Shown: piece by piece, positions 44,371 through 53,898 of the stretch
How the letters are laid out: each line of letters begins with the position of its first letter
Position numbering within the stretch: position 1 is the first letter of the stretch
Assembly (NCBI RefSeq): GCF_024636815.1
Contig: NZ_JAGXGF010000062.1
Coordinates: 1-58,213, forward strand
Source: Marivirga sp.
GTDB taxonomy: Bacteria; Bacteroidota; Bacteroidia; Cytophagales; Cyclobacteriaceae
Length of the DNA stretch: 58,213 bases
Direction of reading: 5' to 3'
Made by a program: the position numbers and the translations under genes
Notes under the pieces: generated by a model
What the model was told of the DNA's origin: nothing
Databases searched by the model: none
Seen by the model: the letters and a program-made list of their open reading frames with translations, nothing else

Positions 44371-44618
44371 CGCCCTTTCAGGGCTTTGAGGCTAGTTTTT
44401 TTTATTTTATCACACAGGGCTTCACCCTGTGTTAGAATATGACGGCCTTTCAGGCCTACAAGTCAAAATGCCCCAGTTCTACAAATTCCCATAATTTGAA
44501 TTTAAGAAACATTTAGTATTTAATTGGATAAGACAAGTCCCGAAGGGATGACATATTTTAGCGTGGAGTGAAACCCTGCGCTAAAAAATTTAAGATTCAA
44601 CCAAGCCCTGAAAGGGCG
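44371..44618. repeat. Cluster of REP-like palindromes bracketed by an inverted repeat
   Basis: This gene-free stretch (44283-44712) holds six small palindromes: cgccctttcagggctt (44371), acacagggcttcaccctgtgt (44412), ggcctttcaggcc (44444), gtcccgaagggatgac (44537), a weaker agcgtgg/ccctgcgct pair (44570-44583) and aagccctgaaagggcg (44603). The first and last are exact reverse complements, so the block is bounded by 16-bp inverted ends. No transposase is present. Confidence 0.75.
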
Positions 44619-44733
44619 TAATAATTTTCGCCTTAACCTTAGTATATTTTTATTTATCCTGAATTCTAAACTCTACCTAGCCAACAATATTTCTTCAATT
44701 CGGTATAATAACATGAATCAAAAATCATTAACT

Positions 44734-45849
44734 ATGAAGAATCCGATCATTATATCCACATTTATTTTCAGCTTTTTGGTAGTCATATCTTGCCAGGCTG
44801 AACCTGATAAAGAAAAATTGCCAGTAGATTTTGAAGTAGTCACTATAGCAGAGAATTTGAATAACCCCTGGGGCATGACTTGGTTGCCTGATGGAAGAAT
44901 GCTGGTAACCGAAAGGAGCGGTGAAATTTCAGTCATTGAAAATGATAAATTTTCAGGCAAAAAGTTAAATGGTGTTCCTGAAGTTTATGATAAAAACCAG
45001 GGAGGTTTACTCGATATACAGCTACACCCTGATTATGAAAATAATGGATGGATTTATTTCAGTTTCTCTAAACCGGGCGATGGTGGCGGCAGTACTGCCA
45101 TTATGAGAGCGAAATTAAATGGAGATAACCTAACTGATAAAGAACTGATTTACGAATCTTTCCCAAAAACTAAATCAGGAGTCCACTTTGGTTCTCGTAT
45201 TGATTTTAAAGACGGTTATGTTTTCTTCAGTATAGGCGAAAGAGGCGAAATGGATAATGCACAATCTGTAGGAAATCCTTATGGAAAAGTACACAGACTA
45301 CATGAAAATGGTGATGTGCCCGAAGATAATCCTTTTGTGAAAATCCCGGATGCAGAAAAAAGTATTTGGAGTTATGGCCATAGAAATCCGCAAGGCATGG
45401 AGTTTCATCCTGAGACTGGTGAATTATGGTCCCATGAGCATGGCCCTAAAGGTGGAGATGAAATAAACATAGTGAAAAAAGGAAAAAATTACGGCTGGCC
45501 TGAAATCAGTTACGGAATTGATTATGATGGTAGCATCATTACTGATGAAACTAAAAAAGAAGGCATGATGCAGCCTATTCATTATTGGGATCCTTCTATT
45601 GCTCCTTGCGGAATGACTTTTGTGACCAGTGATCGTTATCCTGCATGGAAAAATAACATCCTTTTAGGCTCACTTAAATTCCAATATTTATGCCGAGTAG
45701 TTTTGGATGGAGAAGGAAACTATGTGGAAGAAGAAAAATTGTTAGAAGGCATAGGCAGAGTGAGACATGTAGCCGAAAGCCCTGACGGTTATATTTATGT
45801 TGCTGTTGAAGGTCCAGGCAAAATTGTTAAACTAATGCCAAAAAAATAA
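44734..45849 (+). CDS. Lipoprotein sugar dehydrogenase, PQQ-dependent type (YliI/GdhB-like)
   Basis: This predicted soluble aldose-sugar dehydrogenase uses PQQ. I chose ATG 44734 (MKNPIIISTFIF), so that the lipoprotein signal ends at VVISCQ; the frame also opens at 44713. The six-bladed beta-propeller shows NPWGMTWLPDGRMLVTER, GLLDIQLHPDY, HFGSRIDF, SYGHRNPQGMEFHPETG, EHGPKGGDEINI and the C-terminal RVRHVAESPDGYIYVAVEG. It probably sits in the outer membrane and feeds electrons to the respiratory chain. Cofactor genes are not in the window. Confidence 0.88.
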   Translation: MKNPIIISTFIFSFLVVISCQAEPDKEKLPVDFEVVTIAENLNNPWGMTWLPDGRMLVTERSGEISVIENDKFSGKKLNGVPEVYDKNQGGLLDIQLHPDYENNGWIYFSFSKPGDGGGSTAIMRAKLNGDNLTDKELIYESFPKTKSGVHFGSRIDFKDGYVFFSIGERGEMDNAQSVGNPYGKVHRLHENGDVPEDNPFVKIPDAEKSIWSYGHRNPQGMEFHPETGELWSHEHGPKGGDEINIVKKGKNYGWPEISYGIDYDGSIITDETKKEGMMQPIHYWDPSIAPCGMTFVTSDRYPAWKNNILLGSLKFQYLCRVVLDGEGNYVEEEKLLEGIGRVRHVAESPDGYIYVAVEGPGKIVKLMPKK

Positions 45850-45865
45850 AACTTTTTTCAATACT

Positions 45866-45909
45866 CAAAAACAGCCCTATCTCTCTCAAAACCGATAGGG
45901 CTGTTTTTT
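45866..45909 (+). terminator. Terminator after the sugar dehydrogenase gene
   Basis: The arms aaaaacagccctatc and gatagggctgttttt surround a 12-base loop, and a T-run follows. It lies 17 bases after the stop codon. Confidence 0.85.
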
Positions 45910-46072
45910 TATGCCCTAGTTCTAAAATTTTCAGCGAACTTTAATTTGCATATGAAAGTTAGTTAGTGTAATTTAGACACTAAGTATCTACACTAAATTC
46001 CAACATTATTTACTTTTTTGGATTAGTTATTATCAGTAAATTATACTTCACAATTGACTGACTATCAAATTT

Positions 46073-49000
46073 ATGCATAAAAATTCATTGTACAACCCAG
46101 CTTTTGAACATGATGCCTGCGGAATAGGCACGATCGTAAATATAAATGGAAATAAAGAATTCCAACTGATTCAGGATGCGCTGGATATGTTGGAAAACAT
46201 GGAGCATCGAGGCGGAACTGGCGCTGATAAGCAAACCGGTGATGGTGCCGGAATCATGTTGCAAATAGATGAACATTTCATTAAATGGACATCTGAAGAC
46301 GCAGGTATTTCTTTTGAAAAAAATAAGCCAGCAGGAACAGGTATTTTCTTCTTTCCTAAAATGAGTAAAGTAGCAGATGAATGTAAAGCTGTACTTGATG
46401 AATATGCTCAAGAATTAGGCTTAAAAATACTGGGTTATAGAGCTATTCCCGTTAATGAGAAAGTACCCGGCTCGGGTGCTAAACCCGTTGAACCTTTAAT
46501 AGAGCAAGTCTTTATTCAGGCTGAAAAAGACTTGGCCATCGATGAATTAGAACGTAAATTATTTGTACTAAGAAATTACAGTACACACTTTATTGGTCAT
46601 AACGTACAAGGAAATAATAAAGCATTTTATGTTTGTAGTCTTTCCACCAATACGGTGATTTACAAAGGTCAGTTGAGAACCAATCAATTGCGTGAATATT
46701 TTGACGACTTAAGAGACGAGCGTTTCAAATCTGCCTTTGCTATTATTCATTCTCGTTTTTCTACCAACACTTTCCCTAACTGGAAATTAGCTCAGCCTTT
46801 TCGATTTATAGCGCACAATGGAGAGATCAACACCATCAGAGGTAATGTGACTAAAATGAAATCGAAGGAAGCCAACTTCAATTCTAAGGTATTCTCTCAA
46901 GATGAATTAAATAAACTATTGCCGGTCACCAATCCGGAACATTCAGATTCCGCTAACCTGGATGGAATAGTAGAAATGTTAGTATTGGATGGTCGTCCAT
47001 TGGAGCATGTTTTGATGATGCTAGTGCCTGAAGCATGGCAAGACAATAGCATGATGGACAAAGACCGGAAAGCATTTTATAAATATCATGCTTCCATTAT
47101 GGAGCCATGGGATGGTCCGGCAGCATTGATTTTTACTGATGGTAAAAAAGTAGGTGCCACATTAGATAGAAATGGTTTGCGTCCTTCCAGATTTTGCATC
47201 ACCAAAAGCGGTCGTCTGATTGTTTCTTCAGAAGCAGGTGCTTTACCTGTAGCTTCCGATGATGTGATTCAGAAAGGAAGATTGCAGCCCGGAAAAATGC
47301 TAATGGCAGATATCGAGCAGCAAAAGGTTTTGTTCGATGAAGAAATCAAGCAAGGCGTTACAGCTAATAAATCATATCAAGATTGGATTTTAGCGCATAG
47401 AGTAAAATTAAGTAACTTACCAGCTCCTGAAATTAAGGTTGAACAACTTTCAGGTAATATCCTTTTAAGAAAACAAAAAGCTTATGGGTATACCTCTGAG
47501 GAACTAAAAGTTATTTTGGCCGATATGGCAGTTCGAGCTACGGAACCCATCGGTTCTATGGGAGCGGATACTCCATTGGCAATCTTAAGCAAGCAAAGTC
47601 AGCATATAGCCAATTATTTCAAACAGCTTTTTGCTCAGGTAAGTAACCCACCCATCGACCCTATTCGCGAGCGAATGGTGATGTCACTTTTCACAAGAGT
47701 GGGCGAAAGTTTAAATATTTTGGAGGAAACTCCAGCTCATGCCAAGCAAGTGCATATTTCACAACCCGTTTTGCTGGATTCGGATATTGCTAAGTTTATG
47801 TATCTGAAAGATATAGGTTTTGGATATGAAATTATCGATTGTATCTTTAAAGCCGATGGAGCACCCGGAAGATTGGAAGAAGGCTTAAATAACATTTGTG
47901 CAAAAGCAGAAGAAGCTGCCAACAATGGAAAAGTGGTCTTAATTCTTTCTGATAAAGCTATAGATGAAAATCATGCTCCTATTCCTTCTTTAATGTCAAC
48001 CGGAGCGGTGCATCAGCATTTGGTGAAACTCAATTTAAGAACGAAAACTGGTTTAATAATAGAAGCTGGAGATGTTAGGGAAACCCATCATTTTGCAACT
48101 ATCATCGGTTATGGCGCAAGTGCCATCAACCCATATTTGGCTATTAAATCCATTGAAGATTTACATGATAAAGACCTTCTAGGAAAAGATATCACTAAAA
48201 AAGAAGCTGTTGCGAATTATCAAACAGCTATCGGTTACGGATTATTGAAAATATTATCCAAAATGGGGATCAGTACTTTGCAATCATATCAAAGTGCTCA
48301 AATATTTGAAGCATTAGGACTGCATTCTACTGTAATTGAAAAATGTTTTACCGGAACCATTTCCAGAATTGAAGGAATAGATTTTGACGGTTTGGGAAGA
48401 GAAGTTTTAGTGAGACATCTGCAAGCTTTCCCTAAAAATGAGCAAGTCAGAAAAGGCCTAGAAGTAGGGGGCGTTTACCAATGGAAATTAAGAGGAGAAA
48501 AACACCTTTTCAATCCGGAAACAATTCATTTACTCCAGCATTCTACTAAGACCGCAAATTTCTCTTTATATAAAAAATACGCCTCTAAAATTAATGATCA
48601 GGTAAAAGACACACTGACTTTAAGAGGGCTTTTCGATTTCAAAAAGCGAGTGCCTATTTCTTTATCAGAGGTAGAGCCAGCTGAGAATATTATGAAAAGA
48701 TTTGCCACAGGTGCGATGTCATTTGGTTCAATTTCCCATGAGGCTCATTCTACTTTGGCTATAGCCATGAACAGAATTGGCGCTAAAAGTAATAGTGGAG
48801 AAGGAGGCGAAGATGAAGTACGATTTGAAGTAAAACCTAATGGAGATTGGGAACGATCAGCTATCAAGCAAGTCGCTTCCGGTAGATTTGGTGTTACCAG
48901 CTATTATCTGACGAATGCCGATGAATTACAAATCAAGATGGCACAAGGAGCTAAGCCTGGAGAAGGGGGTCAGCTACCGGGACATAAAGTAGATGAATGG

Positions 49001-50596
49001 ATTGGAAGGGTCAGACATTCCACTCCGGGAGTAGGATTAATTTCCCCTCCTCCACATCACGATATTTATTCTATTGAAGATTTAGCTCAGCTAATTTTCG
49101 ATTTGAAAAATGCCAATCGAGCAGCGAGGATAAATGTAAAACTAGTCTCTCAGGCAGGAGTTGGGACAGTAGCAGCTGGAGTTTCAAAAGCCAATGCAGA
49201 TGTGGTCTTAATATCCGGAGCGGATGGCGGAACTGGTGCATCACCACTGAGTTCAATTCGACATGCAGGATTGCCTTGGGAATTAGGCTTAGCAGAAGCG
49301 CATCAAACTTTGGTGAAAAATAATTTGAGAAGTCGAATTACGGTTCAAACTGATGGACAAATGCGAACCGGACGAGATTTGGCTATTGCAACACTTCTAG
49401 GTGCCGAAGAATGGGGAATATCCACCGCAGCCCTGGTGGTGGAAGGTTGTATCATGATGAGAAAATGTCATACTAATACCTGTCCGGTAGGAGTTGCTAC
49501 TCAAAATCCAGAATTAAGAAAATTATTTACTGGAGAGCCTGAGCATGTCGTGAATTTCTTCAAATTCTTAACGGAGGATTTGAGAGAAATCATGGCTCAA
49601 CTTGGTTTTAGAACAATTGAGGAAATGGTTGGTCACTCAGAAGTACTGAAAGTTAGAAATGATGTGCCTTTCTGGAAATTGAAGGATCTGGATTTAAGCC
49701 CAATTCTTTATCAGGAAAACATACCCGAGCAAGTAGGAGTTTTCAAACAAATCGAGCAAGAGCATGAATTGGAAGAAGTGCTGGATTGGAAATTACTGGA
49801 AACAGCCCAAGAAGCAATGGAAAATCAAAAGCCTGTAAGGCATACTTTCCCTATTCGAAATATCGATAGAGCAGTTGGGGCTATTTTATCCAATGAAATC
49901 AGTAAAAAATATAAAGGAGACGGACTTCCAGAAGATACCATCCGATATAAATTTGAAGGCTCTGCAGGTCAGAGTTTCGGTGCCTTTCTAGCGAAAGGAG
50001 TCACTTTTGAAATAGAAGGTGAATCCAATGATTACTACGGAAAAGGACTTTCGGGAGGAAAACTCATCATCTATCCACCGAAGAATTCTGATTTTGAGGC
50101 CTCTGAGAATATCATCATCGGTAATGTTGCCTTTTACGGAGCTACTTCTGGTTATGCCTATATCAATGGAATGGCTGGCGAACGCTTTGGAGTGAGGAAT
50201 TCCGGTGTCAGTACAGTGGTAGAAGGTGTTGGAGACCATGCCTGTGAATATATGACAGGCGGAAGAGTAGTAGTATTGGGAGAAACCGGTAAAAACTTTG
50301 CTGCCGGAATGAGTGGCGGTATTGCTTATGTACTGGATGAAAAGAAGGCCTTTAAAGATAATTGCAACCAAGCTATGGTAAGCTTGGAAAGCCCTAGCGA
50401 AGATGATGTGGAAGAATTAAAAACACTGATTAGTTATCACGCTCAGGCCACAGACAGTCCAAAAGCGAAAAAAATACTCGCTAATTTCCAGGATTATTTA
50501 CCACAATTCATCAAGGTAATTCCTTATGATTTCAAACGCATACTGGAAGCTAGAAAAGCTGAGGCACAGAAAGAGAACGAAAAAATTGTAGCATAA
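46073..50596 (+). CDS. gltB: Glutamate synthase large subunit
   Basis: GltB makes glutamate from glutamine and 2-oxoglutarate with GltD. A short propeptide precedes the N-terminal nucleophile Cys16 (FEHDACGIGT) of the class II glutaminase domain. The central and FMN-binding domains follow (GAMSFGSISHEAHSTLA, SGADGGTGASPLSS), with the 3Fe-4S cysteines Cys1126, Cys1132 and Cys1137 (CIMMRKCHTNTCPVG) and the C-terminal glycine-rich beta-helix (AGMSGGIAYVLD). It is 1507 residues long. gltD follows after one base. Confidence 0.97.
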   Translation: MHKNSLYNPAFEHDACGIGTIVNINGNKEFQLIQDALDMLENMEHRGGTGADKQTGDGAGIMLQIDEHFIKWTSEDAGISFEKNKPAGTGIFFFPKMSKVADECKAVLDEYAQELGLKILGYRAIPVNEKVPGSGAKPVEPLIEQVFIQAEKDLAIDELERKLFVLRNYSTHFIGHNVQGNNKAFYVCSLSTNTVIYKGQLRTNQLREYFDDLRDERFKSAFAIIHSRFSTNTFPNWKLAQPFRFIAHNGEINTIRGNVTKMKSKEANFNSKVFSQDELNKLLPVTNPEHSDSANLDGIVEMLVLDGRPLEHVLMMLVPEAWQDNSMMDKDRKAFYKYHASIMEPWDGPAALIFTDGKKVGATLDRNGLRPSRFCITKSGRLIVSSEAGALPVASDDVIQKGRLQPGKMLMADIEQQKVLFDEEIKQGVTANKSYQDWILAHRVKLSNLPAPEIKVEQLSGNILLRKQKAYGYTSEELKVILADMAVRATEPIGSMGADTPLAILSKQSQHIANYFKQLFAQVSNPPIDPIRERMVMSLFTRVGESLNILEETPAHAKQVHISQPVLLDSDIAKFMYLKDIGFGYEIIDCIFKADGAPGRLEEGLNNICAKAEEAANNGKVVLILSDKAIDENHAPIPSLMSTGAVHQHLVKLNLRTKTGLIIEAGDVRETHHFATIIGYGASAINPYLAIKSIEDLHDKDLLGKDITKKEAVANYQTAIGYGLLKILSKMGISTLQSYQSAQIFEALGLHSTVIEKCFTGTISRIEGIDFDGLGREVLVRHLQAFPKNEQVRKGLEVGGVYQWKLRGEKHLFNPETIHLLQHSTKTANFSLYKKYASKINDQVKDTLTLRGLFDFKKRVPISLSEVEPAENIMKRFATGAMSFGSISHEAHSTLAIAMNRIGAKSNSGEGGEDEVRFEVKPNGDWERSAIKQVASGRFGVTSYYLTNADELQIKMAQGAKPGEGGQLPGHKVDEWIGRVRHSTPGVGLISPPPHHDIYSIEDLAQLIFDLKNANRAARINVKLVSQAGVGTVAAGVSKANADVVLISGADGGTGASPLSSIRHAGLPWELGLAEAHQTLVKNNLRSRITVQTDGQMRTGRDLAIATLLGAEEWGISTAALVVEGCIMMRKCHTNTCPVGVATQNPELRKLFTGEPEHVVNFFKFLTEDLREIMAQLGFRTIEEMVGHSEVLKVRNDVPFWKLKDLDLSPILYQENIPEQVGVFKQIEQEHELEEVLDWKLLETAQEAMENQKPVRHTFPIRNIDRAVGAILSNEISKKYKGDGLPEDTIRYKFEGSAGQSFGAFLAKGVTFEIEGESNDYYGKGLSGGKLIIYPPKNSDFEASENIIIGNVAFYGATSGYAYINGMAGERFGVRNSGVSTVVEGVGDHACEYMTGGRVVVLGETGKNFAAGMSGGIAYVLDEKKAFKDNCNQAMVSLESPSEDDVEELKTLISYHAQATDSPKAKKILANFQDYLPQFIKVIPYDFKRILEARKAEAQKENEKIVA

Positions 50597-50597
50597 A

Positions 50598-52061
50598 ATG
50601 GGACAACAAGACGGATTTTTAAAATTTGATAGGGAGTTGCCCGATAGCAGATCCCCAAAAAAGAGAGTAGAAGATTTCAAGGAAATATATCAGCCTTTTC
50701 CTGAAGTGAAAACCAAAAAGCAGGCAGCAAGATGTATGGACTGTGGAATCCCATTTTGTCATTCTGGTTGTCCGCTAGGCAATATTATTCCTGAATTTAA
50801 TGATGCGGTTTACAGAGAAAAATGGGAAGAAGCAGCTGATATATTATATTCAACCAATAATTTCCCTGAATTTACGGGGAGGATTTGTCCCGCTCCATGT
50901 GAGGCAAGCTGTGTATTGGGCATCAATAAGCCGGCAGTAGCTATAGAGCATATCGAAAAAACGATAGCAGAAAAGGCTTATGAACTGGGTTATATGAAAG
51001 CTAATCCACCCAAAGAGCGTACAGGAAAAAAAATAGCTGTTATAGGTTCCGGTCCTGCTGGCCTAGCGGCTGCCGACCAACTGAATAAAGCTGGACATTG
51101 GGTAACCGTTTTTGAAAGAGAATCCAGAATTGGGGGCTTATTACGTTACGGAATTCCAGATTTCAAACTCGAAAAACAATATGTAGAGCGCAGAATTAAC
51201 ATTATGGATGAGGAAGGCGTTCGATTCAAAGTGAATGCGGAAGTTGGGAAAAACATCAATCCTGATATGCTGAAAGATGACTTTGATTCCATCGTGATTT
51301 GCACTGGCTCTACAGTTCCCAGAGACTTGCCTATCCCCGGAAGGGAATTTAAAGGCATTCAATATGCCATGGATTTCTTAACCATGCAAAATAAAGAAGT
51401 AGCTGGCGATTCCATTGAAGATAAAATTTCGGCTGAAGGAAAACATGTAGTAGTCATTGGTGGAGGTGATACAGGTTCAGATTGTATAGGTACCTCCCAC
51501 CGACAGAATGCAAGCTCGGTAATGCAGTTAGAATTAATGCCTAAACCCCAAGAAACTAGAGGCGAAAGCGACCCGTGGCCATTATGGCCCATGACTTTAC
51601 GAACCTCTTCTTCCCATGAAGAAGGAGGAGAAAGAAAATGGGGCGTATTGACAAAAGAATTTAAAGGGAATGATAAAGGCGAGTTAAGCCATATCACATT
51701 AGTAGATATTGAATGGGTAAATCAAGGCGGAAGTCAAATTATGCAAGAAATTCAAGGCACGGAAAGAGATGTGCCTTGTGAGCTGGCCTTACTGGCCATT
51801 GGGTTTTCCCATCCGGAGAATCACTTATTACAAAGCTTAGGAGTTCATAAAACACAAACTGGAACAGTGGCGGCCAACGATTACAAAACAAATGTGGATA
51901 ATATATTTACCGCTGGCGATGCCAGAAGAGGACAATCACTAGTAGTTTGGGCCATTTCCGAAGGAAGAGAAGCAGCAAGGGAAGTGGATGAATTTTTAAT
52001 GGGTAAAAGCGAGCTTCCGGCTAAGGATGATTCCTTCTATAATGTGGCAGAATTAGGGTAA
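50598..52061 (+). CDS. gltD: Glutamate synthase small subunit
   Basis: GltD passes electrons from NAD(P)H through FAD and Fe-S clusters to GltB. Cluster cysteines are Cys46, 49, 54 and 58 (CMDCGIPFCHSGC) and Cys97, 101 and 105 (CPAPCEASC). The FAD fold is AVIGSGPAGLAAADQL, the NAD(P)H fold is VVVIGGGDTGSDCIG, and the second FAD contact is FTAGDARRGQS. Its 487 residues are typical. It is one base after gltB, so the pair is an operon, closed by a strong hairpin. Confidence 0.97.
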   Translation: MGQQDGFLKFDRELPDSRSPKKRVEDFKEIYQPFPEVKTKKQAARCMDCGIPFCHSGCPLGNIIPEFNDAVYREKWEEAADILYSTNNFPEFTGRICPAPCEASCVLGINKPAVAIEHIEKTIAEKAYELGYMKANPPKERTGKKIAVIGSGPAGLAAADQLNKAGHWVTVFERESRIGGLLRYGIPDFKLEKQYVERRINIMDEEGVRFKVNAEVGKNINPDMLKDDFDSIVICTGSTVPRDLPIPGREFKGIQYAMDFLTMQNKEVAGDSIEDKISAEGKHVVVIGGGDTGSDCIGTSHRQNASSVMQLELMPKPQETRGESDPWPLWPMTLRTSSSHEEGGERKWGVLTKEFKGNDKGELSHITLVDIEWVNQGGSQIMQEIQGTERDVPCELALLAIGFSHPENHLLQSLGVHKTQTGTVAANDYKTNVDNIFTAGDARRGQSLVVWAISEGREAAREVDEFLMGKSELPAKDDSFYNVAELG

Positions 52062-52072
52062 ATTTAATTAAT

Positions 52073-52111
52073 AATAACTTTTCCAAAGTTGAGAACTTTG
52101 GAAAAGTTATT
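52073..52111. terminator. Terminator hairpin after gltD
   Basis: Perfect 18-bp arms (aataacttttccaaagtt and its complement) surround a gag loop, followed by T residues, 11 bases after the gltD stop. The core cttttccaaag recurs at 36180 and 53398. Confidence 0.75.
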
Positions 52112-52136
52112 TCTTAGAAAGCGGTTTAAATTATTT

Positions 52137-52253
52137 CTATTCAGCAAGTGCTTCTTCTATGGCATCTATAAATTTTTGCTTCTGAATATTATATTCTTCC
52201 TGATCCATTAACCTTTTGATAAGCGTTTTTTCCTCCGATATTGTGAATCGCAT
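52137..52253 (-). CDS. Possible 38-residue acidic protein
   Basis: A minus-strand frame starts at ATG 52253 (MRFTISEEKTLIKRLMDQEE) and ends QKFIDAIEEALAE with TAG. It looks like one amphipathic, charged helix pair. No promoter is evident and it is short, so it may be chance or the remnant of a longer gene. It lies alone between gltD and the STAS-like gene. Confidence 0.33.
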   Translation of the reverse strand: MRFTISEEKTLIKRLMDQEEYNIQKQKFIDAIEEALAE

Positions 52254-52398
52254 TTTAAAGGGTATACTGCAGATTTAGTATTAACCTCACTTGTAAACCC
52301 GTGCTAAAAATCTCATTTTCTTATAATTCAATTCGACTTCCTGAACTTCATATCTAAACGTCAAATCAAAACTTATTCTCATTTCCATGGTTTAATCA

Positions 52399-52749
52399 AT
52401 GGAAAATAAATTAGACATGACACAGTATGCAATAGTTGAACATCAAAAACCTATCGTTACGGTTACTTTTACTGGTGAGAAAGGTACAGATGAAAACTTT
52501 CAACAGTATTTAGCAGATTTAGAAAGTAGCTATGATGACAGGCAATCTTTGGCGATAATATTTGATGCAAGTAAAGCCACTATTCCTTCATTAGCACATC
52601 AGAAGAAGCAAGCTTTATGGATTAGCCAACATTGGAAAACAATTCAAACTTACTGCAAAGGCACTGCTTATATCATTCCACATTTTGCCATAAGAGCAGT
52701 TTTAAAAACAATTTTTTCATTTCAAAATCAAGCGGGTTTAGCTAGATAA
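52399..52749 (+). CDS. STAS/SpoIIAA-like domain protein, C-terminus probably shortened
   Basis: This 116-residue protein resembles small STAS/SpoIIAA-like proteins (IVTVTFTGEKGTDENFQQYL, then SLAIIFDASKATIPSLAHQK, then YCKGTAYIIPHFAIRAVLKT). Homologues I recall go on with a strand such as YKVF and a closing helix; here the frame ends NQAGLAR with a stop. Another frame just after reads IKLFDSI, which hints at a frameshift or decay, but the rest does not match well. It has no signal peptide. Function is unknown. Confidence 0.55.
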   Translation: MENKLDMTQYAIVEHQKPIVTVTFTGEKGTDENFQQYLADLESSYDDRQSLAIIFDASKATIPSLAHQKKQALWISQHWKTIQTYCKGTAYIIPHFAIRAVLKTIFSFQNQAGLAR

Positions 52750-52775
52750 AACTGTTTGATTCAATTCTAACAATT

Positions 52776-53249
52776 TTAATTGGCGTAATCTACAATTTTA
52801 GTATTTAGGAATTGGGATATTTTATTCACCTTGTTTTCGACTTTTTCTTTATTTTTATGCTCATATAGTAATAAAGACTCGCCATTATCAAATTTTAAAA
52901 ATGCTTTATACATATGACTCCTGATAATAGAGCTCTGATTGGCTCTGCCATATAATTTCTGGCTGACTTTAATTCTTTTAATAAATATCTTTTCCACATT
53001 TTTTAAAGGCTCCCACTTGCCATTCTTTATAAAAAAGAAAGCATTATAATCCCGAAATTGATCGTTCTTAAATTCAATTCCCGAATAAGCAGATACTATT
53101 AATACCCCTAGCAAAATAAAAATAATACTTACCCAAATATTGAGGCCTAAAAGGAATATCCCTGAAAATAGAAATACGTATCCCAACACTTGAAAGAGAA
53201 AAGGGAATAAAAGTCCATTTTTTATATTTAAATAGGGTTGTTCGCTCAT
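52776..53249 (-). CDS. Two-helix membrane protein with a PH-like C-terminal domain, unknown function
   Basis: This 157-residue protein has two hydrophobic helices (about 13-34 and 36-53) followed by a basic beta-rich domain (GIEFKNDQFRDYNAFFFIKNG, then FLKFDNGESLLLYEHKNKE). The layout matches small membrane proteins with a bacterial PH-like domain. No catalytic motifs are seen. It converges on the STAS-like gene with a 26-base gap. Confidence 0.6.
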   Translation of the reverse strand: MSEQPYLNIKNGLLFPFLFQVLGYVFLFSGIFLLGLNIWVSIIFILLGVLIVSAYSGIEFKNDQFRDYNAFFFIKNGKWEPLKNVEKIFIKRIKVSQKLYGRANQSSIIRSHMYKAFLKFDNGESLLLYEHKNKEKVENKVNKISQFLNTKIVDYAN

Positions 53250-53397
53250 ATTATAGTGAAGTTTGCTTCTAATTTAATGAAAAAGGTTGAAAGCCCTCTT
53301 TTTATTCCAGCCAGCTGGCGGGGGAAATGCATAGAACATATTTTAGATCAAATTATGTTAGAATTTGCTGGCTTAAAAAAATACTTTTATACTTATG

Positions 53398-53418
53398 TCA
53401 GACTTTTCCAAAGTCTGA
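53398..53418. repeat. Short hairpin with the cttttccaaag core
   Basis: Perfect arms tcagactt and aagtctga surround a ttcca loop. The core matches the hairpin after gltD, but no gene ends here, so this is probably a dispersed repeat and not a terminator. Confidence 0.5.
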
Positions 53419-53459
53419 TATTAATAACTAAGCTTATGAAAAAATCCCTAGCTACATAA

Positions 53460-53690
53460 TGTCACTCCTAACGGAGCTTTGGACGAGTCATACTAAAATG
53501 TTACCATAATTTTACCCCTATGGGGCAAAAGTTTGCTATCAAAGCCCTTCTTTGAATACAATATTCTTGTAAACTACTTTTTGTTTTTTACTTTAATATT
53601 GGTTGCAGATTGATACAAAGTTCCAGCGGAACGATATTATGGTAAGCCAGCTTAAGCACACCCCCAGCCCCGTTAGGGGTGACATTATTG
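53460..53690. repeat. Cluster of REP-like palindromes
   Basis: The gene-free stretch 53250-53898 contains four small palindromes of the same style: ctcctaacggag (53465), cccctatgggg (53515), gttccagcggaac (53620) and ccccgttagggg (53668). The last is followed by tgacatta and the third by a related cgatatta tail, as in the 44283-44712 block. No gene or transposase is present. Confidence 0.65.
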
Positions 53691-53868
53691 TGAGAAGGAT
53701 AGATTTTATACTAAATACTGTAGATATAGCAGCTCTGGAATCAAATCACTTGTATTTTGATACAACAAAAAAACATTAGTCTTTACCTTGTCTATACCTT
53801 ATTAAAAACCCTGATATAAATCATTCTTTTCATTGGTTTTGCTCAAGCAATACTTATCTAATGAATAG

Positions 53869-53876
53869 TAAATTTG
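53869..53876 (+). promoter_or_regulatory. Candidate -7 element for the CoA transferase gene
   Basis: TAAATTTG matches TAnnTTTG, 23 bases before the ATG. A TTG-type -33 box at the usual spacing is not obvious. Confidence 0.35.
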
Positions 53877-53898
53877 CAATCGCAAAACAAAAGGAAAT

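Noticed and set aside
53238-53459. Plus-strand 73-codon frame
   Set aside because: It runs through a hairpin and the start of a repeat cluster, and lacks any recognisable feature.
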